Source of the DNA: CAYQUC01 sp048061315
Lineage (GTDB): Bacteria > Pseudomonadota > Gammaproteobacteria > UBA6429 > Thiohalophilaceae
Direction of reading: 5' to 3'
Assembly: GCA_048061315.1 (NCBI GenBank)
Contig: JBGMRJ010000120.1
Location: 1-7,856, forward strand
DNA length: 7,856 nucleotides
Positions within the stretch are counted from its first letter, which is position 1. Each line of letters opens with the position of its first letter. The notes under the pieces are model-generated. The model was not told the DNA's origin, ran no database searches, and worked only from the letters and a program-made list of their open reading frames with translations. Position numbers and translations under genes: made by a program. This document shows positions 1-6,323 of the stretch, one piece after another.

Positions 1-741
1 GGTGGTATCGCTGAAATGGCTAATCTGGAAGCAGATGTTCGTAAGAAAACAGATGAGCTGGATGCTGTTGGTAATACAACCAAAGCTGTAACCAAAGGAT
101 ATGCAATTGGTTCAGCCGGGTTAGCGGCATTAGTGTTGTTTGCGGATTACACTCGCGAAATTGAACACCTTACACATCAAGTAATGACATTTGATTTATC
201 CAATCACATGGTACTTATCGGTTTATTTCTTGGTGGCTTAGTACCTTATCTGTTTGGTGCAATGGCGATGGAAGCTGTTGGTCGTGCTGCAGGATCTGTG
301 GTTATTGAAGTTAGACGTCAGTTTAAAGAAAAACCGGGAATTATGGATTACTCTGAAAAACCGGATTATTCAACTGCTGTTGATATGTTAACAAAATCAG
401 CGATTAGAGAAATGATATTACCGTCATTACTTCCTGTTGCTGTTCCTATTGTTGTTGGTTTAACACTTGGTGCACAAGCCTTGGGTGGTTTACTGGTAGG
501 CTCGATAGCAACCGGTTTATTTGTTGCCATATCAATGACTACCGGTGGTGGTGCATGGGATAATGCCAAGAAGTATATCGAAGATGATAATTATGGTGGT
601 AAAGGCTCTGAAGCTCATAAAGCTGCAGTAACGGGCGATACCGTTGGTGATCCATACAAAGATACAGCGGGTCCTGCAATTAATCCTTTGATTAAGATTA
701 TGAATATTGTAGCGCTGTTGATTGTTCCGCTTGTTGTTTAA
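1..741 (+). CDS. hppA: Membrane-bound proton-translocating pyrophosphatase, C-terminal part (5' truncated)
   Basis: This integral inner-membrane pump couples hydrolysis of pyrophosphate to proton export. The frame is open from base 1, so the start lies upstream; about 246 residues are visible, against a usual family length near 660-700. The family signatures are clear: GGIAEMA at the window edge, then TDELDAVGNTTKAVTKG (codons about 46-99), GGGAWDNAKKYIED (about 544-585) and GDTVGDPYKDTAGP (634-675), which belong to the pyrophosphate/Mg-binding site. Hydrophobic membrane segments lie between these motifs and at the extreme C-terminus. The Lys codon at 82-84 and the Thr codon at 91-93 sit where potassium-dependent enzymes carry Ala and Gly/Ala, which by family knowledge marks the K+-independent H+-pumping class. 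The Met codon at 16 is internal, not the start. The stop is followed by a strong terminator, so this is the last gene of its transcript. Confidence 0.96.
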   Translation, partial: GGIAEMANLEADVRKKTDELDAVGNTTKAVTKGYAIGSAGLAALVLFADYTREIEHLTHQVMTFDLSNHMVLIGLFLGGLVPYLFGAMAMEAVGRAAGSVVIEVRRQFKEKPGIMDYSEKPDYSTAVDMLTKSAIREMILPSLLPVAVPIVVGLTLGAQALGGLLVGSIATGLFVAISMTTGGGAWDNAKKYIEDDNYGGKGSEAHKAAVTGDTVGDPYKDTAGPAINPLIKIMNIVALLIVPLVV

Positions 742-763
742 TGACTAGTTATTAAATATCATT

Positions 764-798
764 AAAAAGGCGTATCTTTATCGATACGCCTTTTTTTT
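764..798. terminator. Rho-independent, probably bidirectional terminator
   Basis: A perfect 8-bp stem (GGCGTATC at 769-776 and GATACGCC at 783-790) encloses a 6-base loop. It is flanked by five A upstream and eight T downstream, so the stem can extend by A-T pairs. It begins 22 bases after the hppA stop, and on the minus strand it lies just past the stop of the convergent ExeA-FHA gene. Read on the minus strand, the hairpin is followed by five T, so it can plausibly end both transcripts. Confidence 0.93.
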
Positions 799-811
799 AG
801 GTACAGTTTAC

Positions 812-2140
812 TTAAGGGACAGATTTGAGAATTTTATCGACATTTGTTAAATAGGTTTCGATAGTATCACTAATAGATTTCCGGGTTTTTTCGAACTCAT
901 CTTCTTTATTCACAAATTTAATTTTGTGAACGACTTTTATTTGGTGTATTCCAATCTGTATGACGTCATCATCTTCAATTGTGGATAATCGGGTATTTAC
1001 CTTATTAACAAAAATACCGTTAGTACTATCCAAATCCTTAATAACGGTTACGTCATTTTGAGTACTAATAGTCGCGTGGTAACGACTAATTCTGGGATCG
1101 TCAATATAAATATCATTATCCTTACTTCGACCAATTGTAATTATTGAATCAAGTAAAGAATATTCACCTAAAAAATTACCTTTTAGATATAGCATAAACT
1201 TGGGGCGAGATTTTGTTAGCATTTGAATTGAATTTTGGTAATTCTTGAGTTTTTCAACTATTTTATGTTCTTTTGGATGTTTCTGTAATTCATCACCTGC
1301 TTTTTTAACAAGCTCAAGGTCAATAATACTTTTATGTTCCACAAATGCTCTGATAAGTGAAAAACTGCATAATTCATTAATATATTTTGGATGTCCCGAA
1401 CTAGTGTGATAAATGTAATCAATAGCACTGGAGCTGAATAAAGTAGGATCATTGCAACCGGCAACATTTAATCGGTGTAATATGTATTCGTAGGTTTCGG
1501 ATTCATTTAGAGTGTTAATGTGTATTCGATACCGAACTCGACGAGTTAATTGACTCATCTGTAATTCGTCCAGGTGTTTATATAGCTCAGGATTACCTGA
1601 CAATAATACATTGATTGTTCGTTGATTATTTATTTTTATATCCGATAAATTTCGAATCTGTTCCAGAGTTTCAACGTTATAATCCTGCACTTGATAAAGA
1701 ATTAAAATGATTTTGCTTGATAGGGCTTGTTGTTCTAGTACCCGCTCATAAATTATATTTAATAACTGTTCCTTATCCGGATTTAAAAATTGTTTACCGA
1801 GGGATGTTACGATAGTTTTTAATAAATCCAGTTCATCCTTTGGAGATGATTTTATTTCAATGACACAGATACTATCGTCCTGATTCGATAAGGAATCTTG
1901 AATAAGCATTTTTTTACCAGTGCCATAATCACCGGTAACAATTGAAACACCATCTGGAATTTGCATAGCGTACTCTAAATGCGATTTCGCTTGTCGGTGA
2001 GTTCTACTGATATACTGGTATTCAGGATTACTGGAATTTAAAAAAGGGTGATCCGAGAAGCCAAAGTACTTCAAAAATGAATCAGTTGTAACACTGTCAA
2101 TTTCGGTATTGAGAGATTGTGGTTGTTCTGGTGCGCTCAT
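812..2140 (-). CDS. ExeA/GspA-like AAA ATPase domain fused to an FHA domain; ATPase motifs degenerate
   Basis: This 442-residue protein appears soluble: I see no signal peptide or membrane segment. Residues about 23-285 follow the ExeA/GspA-type AAA fold: an N-terminal FGFSDHPF motif, a P-loop, a sensor-1-like LLSGNPEL (179-186), the QLTRRVRYRIH arginine region (197-207), HRLNVAG (222-228) and a sensor-2-like SSGHPKYINELC (247-258). Residues about 317-405 are an FHA domain with intact TIGRS (335-339), SRYHA (352-356) and DLDSTNG (369-375), the residues that bind phosphothreonine peptides. A charged, probably helical tail follows. Two key ATPase sites are altered: the P-loop reads GDYGTGKK (70-77), with Lys for Ser/Thr, and the DEAQ box reads YQVQ (149-152). 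ExeA relatives act in type II secretion or pilus assembly by binding peptidoglycan, but no such gene is nearby and no peptidoglycan-binding domain is visible here. The start at 2140 leaves about 20 residues before the conserved domain; its ribosome binding site is weak. The domain calls are firm; the cellular role is unknown. Confidence 0.9.
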   Translation of the reverse strand: MSAPEQPQSLNTEIDSVTTDSFLKYFGFSDHPFLNSSNPEYQYISRTHRQAKSHLEYAMQIPDGVSIVTGDYGTGKKMLIQDSLSNQDDSICVIEIKSSPKDELDLLKTIVTSLGKQFLNPDKEQLLNIIYERVLEQQALSSKIILILYQVQDYNVETLEQIRNLSDIKINNQRTINVLLSGNPELYKHLDELQMSQLTRRVRYRIHINTLNESETYEYILHRLNVAGCNDPTLFSSSAIDYIYHTSSGHPKYINELCSFSLIRAFVEHKSIIDLELVKKAGDELQKHPKEHKIVEKLKNYQNSIQMLTKSRPKFMLYLKGNFLGEYSLLDSIITIGRSKDNDIYIDDPRISRYHATISTQNDVTVIKDLDSTNGIFVNKVNTRLSTIEDDDVIQIGIHQIKVVHKIKFVNKEDEFEKTRKSISDTIETYLTNVDKILKSVP

Positions 2141-2226
2141 ATCTTGTTCTATTAATCATTGGATCTGATTATGAAGACAAGCGTCCCTTCTTGGCTAGTT
2201 AAATTAGTTTTATATCAGTAACTTAA

Positions 2227-2255
2227 GTAATATAGATTAATCTATGTTAATTGAA
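2227..2255 (-). promoter_or_regulatory. Candidate sigma70-type promoter for the ExeA-FHA gene
   Basis: On the minus strand TTCAAT (2250-2255) and TATTAC (2227-2232) are separated by exactly 17 bases, a moderate match to the consensus. The predicted start, near 2220, would give a leader of about 80 bases. The 14-bp palindrome fills most of the spacer. In AT-rich DNA such matches arise readily by chance. Confidence 0.22.
2232..2245. repeat. Perfect 14-bp palindrome, possible operator
   Basis: ATAGATTAATCTAT is identical to its reverse complement over 14 bases and lies about 90 bases upstream of the ExeA-FHA start, inside the candidate promoter spacer. A dimeric repressor could use such a site, but the base composition makes a chance palindrome of this length not very rare. 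Confidence 0.3.
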
Positions 2256-2592
2256 TAAAAAAGTGTCATTTATATAAAATATACTAAACCAACGGCTTAA
2301 AAAATGTGCATGGATCACACTTTTGTTAATTAGCTTAATTGGTTTTAAAAAATTATTAAGTAATATCAACAGCTTAGGAAATATTATTGCAACGTTTAAA
2401 TGGGTAAAGTTAGTGAGTGGCATCGATATATTTGTCTAATTCGTATTATTAAAATAACTAACTATCTGTTTTTGCTATGTTATTCTGGTTTTAACTTCAA
2501 CCAAACTGATAAAAGTCTATTTGCTTCGATATTAATTATTTACTATTTTAACAGTGTGCCACAACTGGAATATGACAAGTAAAAATGATAAA

Positions 2593-2620
2593 TTGACACT
2601 AATTCAACAAATTCGAATCT
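2593..2620 (+). promoter_or_regulatory. Weak candidate promoter for the miaB operon
   Basis: A perfect TTGACA hexamer at 2593-2598 lies 31 bases before the miaB start. The hexamers at the right distance (GAATCT at 2615-2620 or AATCTC at 2616-2621) match TATAAT poorly. If used, transcription would begin only a few bases before the ATG, giving an almost leaderless mRNA. An alternative, TTGCTT (2521-2526) and TATTTT (2544-2549) with a 17-base spacer, has a better -10 but a worse -35. Confidence 0.2.
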
Positions 2621-2629
2621 CAATAGTAA

Positions 2630-3994
2630 ATGAAGTTATACATCAAAACCTTTGGTTGTCAGATGAATGTCTATGACTCTGATAAAATGGCTGAAGTGTT
2701 ATTAAAATCACATCAAATCGAAGCCGTAGAGAGTCCTGAACAAGCCGATATTGTCTTGTTAAATACCTGTTCGATTCGAGAAAAAGCTCAGGAGAAAGTG
2801 TTTTCTTTACTCGGGCAATGGCGTGAAATAAAGGCTAATCGGCCCGATCTTATAATTGGTGTCGGTGGTTGTGTCGCTAGCCAGGAAGGTGAATCAATTA
2901 TTAAACGGGCACCTTATGTTGATTTAATCTTTGGTCCTCAAACTTTGCATCGCTTACCTGAAATGCTTAATGAGGTTCTGGCTTCACGAAACAAAAAGAC
3001 CTCAGTTATTGACATTAGTTTTCCGGAAATTGAAAAATTTGATCACTTACCAACACCTCGTGCTAAGGGTGTGTCTGAATTTGTATCAATTATGGAAGGT
3101 TGTAGTAAATACTGTAGTTTTTGCGTTGTACCTTACACACGAGGCGAGGAGTTTAGCCGACCATTTAGTGACATAATCAAGGAAGTAAAATCGCTGGCCG
3201 AGCAGGGTGTTCGGGAAATTAATTTATTAGGACAAAATGTTAATGCTTATTATGATAATAGTGGAGCAGATGAAGCTGATCTGGCTTTACTTATTCACTA
3301 TGTCGCGGCTATTGAGGGAATTGATCGGATTCGTTATACCACGTCTCATCCAACCGAAATGACTGAAAGCTTAATTCAGTGTTATGCTGAGGTTCCAGAA
3401 CTCGTTGGGCACTTGCATTTACCGGTGCAAAGTGGCTCAAATTCTGTTTTATCCATGATGAAACGCGGTCATACTATTGCAGAATATACTTCTACTATTT
3501 ATGCACTGAGGAAAGCTAGAAGTAATATTAGTATTTCATCAGATTTTATCATTGGTTTTCCCGGTGAGACAGAATCTGATTTTGAAGATACCATGACTTT
3601 GATTGAGGCACTCAATTTTGATCATTCGTTTAGTTTTATTTACAGCCCAAGACCGGGCACACCAGCTGCAAACTTAGTGGATGATGTTAGCATTGATATT
3701 AAGAAAAAACGCTTATCGTTATTACAACATCGTATATTACAGCAAGCTCAAAAAATTAGTCGACAAATGTTGGGTTCTACTCAAACTATTTTACTGGAAC
3801 GGGTATCCAAAAAGAATTCAGAGCAATTAGCGGGGCGTACTGAAAATAATCGAGTTGTAAATGTTACTGCTGATCCTCAATTGGTGGGAGATTTTGTTGA
3901 TGTTGTTATTTCGGATGTTTACCAAAATTCGCTTCAAGGTATTTTAGTGGCATCTAATTCTAGTGTAGCCTCACATTCTATTAACGTTGGATAA
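2630..3994 (+). CDS. miaB: tRNA-2-methylthio-N6-dimethylallyladenosine synthase (MiaB)
   Basis: This radical-SAM methylthiotransferase adds the 2-methylthio group to N6-isopentenyladenosine at position 37 of tRNAs that read UNN codons. The 454-residue length is normal for MiaB. The N-terminal MTTase domain carries the three cluster-binding cysteines Cys10, Cys47 and Cys81 (in KTFGCQMN, LNTCSIR and GGCVA). The radical-SAM core has CSKYCSFC, with Cys158, Cys162 and Cys165, followed by VPYTRGEEFSR and the LPVQSGS stretch near 264-270. Residues from about 381 form the C-terminal TRAM domain that contacts tRNA. The start is fixed from above by in-frame TAG and TAA codons immediately before the ATG, and MKLYIKTFGCQMN matches the family N-terminus. 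No clear Shine-Dalgarno sequence precedes it. It is the first gene of the five-gene operon. Confidence 0.98.
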   Translation: MKLYIKTFGCQMNVYDSDKMAEVLLKSHQIEAVESPEQADIVLLNTCSIREKAQEKVFSLLGQWREIKANRPDLIIGVGGCVASQEGESIIKRAPYVDLIFGPQTLHRLPEMLNEVLASRNKKTSVIDISFPEIEKFDHLPTPRAKGVSEFVSIMEGCSKYCSFCVVPYTRGEEFSRPFSDIIKEVKSLAEQGVREINLLGQNVNAYYDNSGADEADLALLIHYVAAIEGIDRIRYTTSHPTEMTESLIQCYAEVPELVGHLHLPVQSGSNSVLSMMKRGHTIAEYTSTIYALRKARSNISISSDFIIGFPGETESDFEDTMTLIEALNFDHSFSFIYSPRPGTPAANLVDDVSIDIKKKRLSLLQHRILQQAQKISRQMLGSTQTILLERVSKKNSEQLAGRTENNRVVNVTADPQLVGDFVDVVISDVYQNSLQGILVASNSSVASHSINVG

Positions 3995-4015
3995 CATACA
4001 GTATTCATATCTATT

Positions 4016-4999
4016 TTGACCAGTTCAACTAAATCTCAAGATCTAATTTTAGAACCGCAAGATAATCAGCGGTTAATTAATTTGTGCGGCCAACTTGATG
4101 AGCATTTACGCCAAATAGAGCGAAGGCTGGGTGTTGAAATTAATACTCGAGGCAATGTTTTTTGCATTATCGGTGAACAAGACTCGATAAATGCAGCACG
4201 TGCTGTTTTATTAAAACTCTATTCGGAAGCAAAAACCCAGGCTTTGACACCAAAAATAGTACATGAATTTTTACAGGAATCTGAAGTTGAAGCCTTAGTT
4301 GAAAATAATGGCTCGGATAAACATATCTCTCCAATTATCCAAACTCCACGTCGTTCAGTTACCGGGCGTGGACCTAATCAGAAAAAATATTTACAGGATA
4401 TTATTCGAAATGATTTAAATTTTGGAATTGGTCCTGCTGGGACAGGAAAAACCTATTTAGCCGTGGCTTGTGCAGTGCAAGCTTATGATCAGGATGAAAT
4501 TAGAAGGATCATACTCACACGACCTGCAGTAGAAGCAGGGGAGCGATTAGGATTTTTACCTGGAGATTTGGCTCAAAAAATCGATCCTTATTTAAGACCA
4601 TTATATGATGCTCTATATGAAATGTTGGGGTTTGAACAAGTAGCCAAGCTAATCGAAAGAAATGTAATTGAAGTTGCACCATTAGCCTATATGCGCGGAC
4701 GAACATTAAACGACTCTTTTATAATTCTGGATGAAGCTCAGAATACAACAATTGAACAAATGAAAATGTTTTTAACTCGAATCGGTTTTAATTCGACTGC
4801 AGTCATTACTGGTGATATTACTCAAATTGATTTACCGCGTGGGCAAAAATCTGGATTACGGCAAGTAATTGATATTTTAACTGCTGTTGATGATATCAGC
4901 TTTACTTTTTTTCAAGCTAAAGATGTTGTTCGGCATCCACTGGTGCAAAAAATTGTAACAGCATATGAAAAATATGAAAAAAAATTCGATCCAACATGA
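4016..4999 (+). CDS. ybeZ: PhoH-family NTPase YbeZ
   Basis: This 327-residue protein is a PhoH-like P-loop NTPase of the YbeZ type, thought to work with the endoribonuclease YbeY in RNA and ribosome maturation. The N-terminal 75 residues (LEPQDNQRLINLCG, RRLGVEIN) match the YbeZ leader domain. The NTPase domain has Walker A GPAGTGKT (139-146), RPAVEAGE (169-176), LGFLPGDL (178-185), Walker B FIILDEAQN (235-243) and GDITQIDLP (266-274). All catalytic positions look intact. It follows miaB after 21 bases in the same frame. The most sensible start is a TTG at 4016, because no ATG or GTG occurs between the miaB stop and the conserved N-terminus; there is no obvious Shine-Dalgarno sequence. The stop overlaps the ybeY start as ATGA. 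Confidence 0.96.
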   Translation: MTSSTKSQDLILEPQDNQRLINLCGQLDEHLRQIERRLGVEINTRGNVFCIIGEQDSINAARAVLLKLYSEAKTQALTPKIVHEFLQESEVEALVENNGSDKHISPIIQTPRRSVTGRGPNQKKYLQDIIRNDLNFGIGPAGTGKTYLAVACAVQAYDQDEIRRIILTRPAVEAGERLGFLPGDLAQKIDPYLRPLYDALYEMLGFEQVAKLIERNVIEVAPLAYMRGRTLNDSFIILDEAQNTTIEQMKMFLTRIGFNSTAVITGDITQIDLPRGQKSGLRQVIDILTAVDDISFTFFQAKDVVRHPLVQKIVTAYEKYEKKFDPT

Positions 5000-5457
5000 T
5001 AAATGTAACTACACAATATGTGGTTGAGGATCAAACGAATTGCCCTAATGAAAAAATACTTTCATTGTGGGCAAATTCGGCATGTATTAAAATCGAAGGT
5101 GATGTTGAACTCACCATTCGGATAGTCGATGAAACTGAAAGCGCCAGTCTTAATGAAACCTATCGAAATAAGCAATCAGCAACAAATGTACTTGCATTTC
5201 CCTTTGATGTTGATAAAAATGTTGAGTTAATATTGTTAGGTGATCTGGTTATTTGTGCACAAATTGTAATCAATGAAGCGCGACAACAATTAAAAACAGA
5301 AGTAGAACACTGGGCTCATATGGTCGTTCACGGTGTGTTACATCTTCAAGGTTACGATCATATTGATACAGAACAGGCAGAAGAAATGGAATCTTTAGAA
5401 ATTCAAATACTAAATACTTTAGGTTATCAAAATCCTTACCAGGTAAGTGAATTATGA
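4996..5457 (+). CDS. ybeY: Endoribonuclease YbeY (rRNA maturation factor)
   Basis: YbeY is a small zinc-dependent single-strand endoribonuclease needed for 16S rRNA 3'-end maturation and 70S ribosome quality control. The 153-residue length is typical. The metal site is the three-histidine motif HGVLHLQGYDH, with His112, His116 and His122. The family segment NETYRNKQSATNVLAFPF (53-70) contains Arg57, equivalent to the conserved catalytic-site arginine, and is followed by LGDLVIC (81-87). The start overlaps the ybeZ stop by four bases (ATGA), and its own stop overlaps the ybeX start in the same way. With only a weak purine-rich A run upstream, translation probably depends on coupling to ybeZ. 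Confidence 0.97.
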   Translation: MINVTTQYVVEDQTNCPNEKILSLWANSACIKIEGDVELTIRIVDETESASLNETYRNKQSATNVLAFPFDVDKNVELILLGDLVICAQIVINEARQQLKTEVEHWAHMVVHGVLHLQGYDHIDTEQAEEMESLEIQILNTLGYQNPYQVSEL

Positions 5458-6323
5458 GTGGTGAGGATAGTTTAACAGAAAACCAGGCGAAAACCTGGCT
5501 TGAACGCTTAGCGCAGGCTTTGCTAGGCGAACCTCAGGATAGGGAACAATTAATTTCACTATTACGAGATTCAGAGCAGCGTAATTTGTTCGACTCTGAT
5601 GCTTTGGGTATGATCGAAGGCGTCCTTCAGGTCTCAGAGATGCAAGCTCGCGATATAATGATTCCCCGTTCGCAAATGGTAATTCTAGAACGCGACTCTG
5701 ATATAAAAGACATACTCCCAATAGTTGTAGAATTTAATCATTCCAGATTTCCTGTTATTGGTGAAAATCTTGATGAAGTTATCGGAATTTTATTAGCTAA
5801 AGACTTATTACCATTTTTTAGTAGTGATAATAAAAGTAAATTTTACTTACGTGACATTATTCGACCGGCTATCGTGATTCCGGAAAGTAAACGATTAAAT
5901 ATATTGTTAAATGAATTTCGTTCAAGCCGTAATCATATGGCGATAGTGGTTGATGAATATGGTGGGGTTTCCGGATTGGTAACTATTGAAGATGTATTAG
6001 AACAAATTGTTGGCGATATAGAAGATGAACATGATATTGATGAAGATACTTATATAAAAGATCATGGCGATCAAAATTACACCATTAAAGCTTTAACACC
6101 TATTGAAGATTTCAATGAATATTTTTTATGTGATTTTAAAACTGATAATTATGATACCCTGGGTGGATTACTCCTTAATCGTATTGGACATTTACCAAAA
6201 CGTGGTGAATTAATTGAAATTGATGGATTCCATTTTAAAATATTAAGAGCTGATAACAGGCGAATCCATTTAATGTATATGACTGTTATTTCTGAATCAC
6301 AGGTAGGTGTTAGTGCTTCATAA
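5454..6323 (+). CDS. ybeX: CorC/YbeX-family CBS-pair protein
   Basis: This is a 289-residue cytoplasmic protein of the CorC/YbeX family. Historically it was linked to Mg2+/Co2+ efflux with CorA; newer work associates YbeX with ribosome and magnesium homeostasis, so the exact role is unsettled. It has a short N-terminal helical region (1-60) and a tandem CBS pair: the first from about 66 (RDIMIPRSQMV) to 120, the second about 133-190, with HMAIVVDEYGGVSGLVTIEDVLEQIVGDIEDEHD following. A CorC_HlyC transporter-associated domain spans about 205-275. No DUF21 membrane domain is present, which separates it from the larger HlyC/CNNM-like transporters. An AGGT at 5441-5444, nine bases before the ATG, gives a reasonable ribosome binding site in addition to the ATGA overlap with ybeY. 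Confidence 0.95.
   Translation: MSGEDSLTENQAKTWLERLAQALLGEPQDREQLISLLRDSEQRNLFDSDALGMIEGVLQVSEMQARDIMIPRSQMVILERDSDIKDILPIVVEFNHSRFPVIGENLDEVIGILLAKDLLPFFSSDNKSKFYLRDIIRPAIVIPESKRLNILLNEFRSSRNHMAIVVDEYGGVSGLVTIEDVLEQIVGDIEDEHDIDEDTYIKDHGDQNYTIKALTPIEDFNEYFLCDFKTDNYDTLGGLLLNRIGHLPKRGELIEIDGFHFKILRADNRRIHLMYMTVISESQVGVSAS
6301..6307 (+). promoter_or_regulatory. Ribosome binding site that decides the lnt start
   Basis: AGGTAGG lies within the last codons of ybeX. Its second AGG ends five bases before the GTG at 6313, favouring that start over the GTG at 6307. The site also means ribosomes finishing ybeX can reinitiate on lnt. Confidence 0.5.

Larger units (their letters stand above)
2141..2629. 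other. AT-rich intergenic region between divergent genes, no convincing gene
   Basis: These 489 bases must hold the promoters of both the minus-strand ExeA-FHA gene and the plus-strand miaB operon. I find no tRNA, rRNA or riboswitch. One short open frame (2400-2582) encodes a hydrophobic peptide but lacks a ribosome binding site and recognisable motifs. A perfect 14-bp palindrome lies at 2232-2245, and a long-range inverted pair, AAACCAA (2286-2292) and TTGGTTT (2339-2345), flanks a TGTGCATGGATCACA element (2305-2319). Several weak sigma70-like hexamers are present, as expected in AT-rich DNA; none is decisive. Confidence 0.6.

Noticed and set aside
1905..1925. A frameshift or sequencing error at the seven-A run that encodes Lys-Lys in the degenerate P-loop
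   Set aside because: The frame and the family motifs continue correctly on both sides; an indel would break them. The Walker B change is independent and lies in a non-homopolymer stretch.
2305..2319. TGTGCATGGATCACA resembles a CRP-type site
   Set aside because: The half-sites are separated by five rather than six bases and the left half has TGTGC instead of TGTGA; it is kept only as a component of the intergenic region.
2400..2582. A 60-codon open frame encoding a hydrophobic peptide in the intergenic region
   Set aside because: No ribosome binding site at a usable distance, no recognisable motif, and a composition typical of translated AT-rich noncoding DNA.
2609..2620. AATTCGAATCT resembles a tRNA T-loop
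   Set aside because: No matching T-stem, acceptor stem, anticodon arm or D-arm can be built around it.
5483..5498. Small hairpin CCAGG/CCTGG near the start of ybeX
   Set aside because: Only a 5-bp stem inside coding sequence, with no T-run; likely chance.
5452..5721. An 89-codon open frame on the minus strand opposite ybeX
   Set aside because: It lies wholly opposite well-conserved ybeX coding sequence and shows no family resemblance; a shadow frame.
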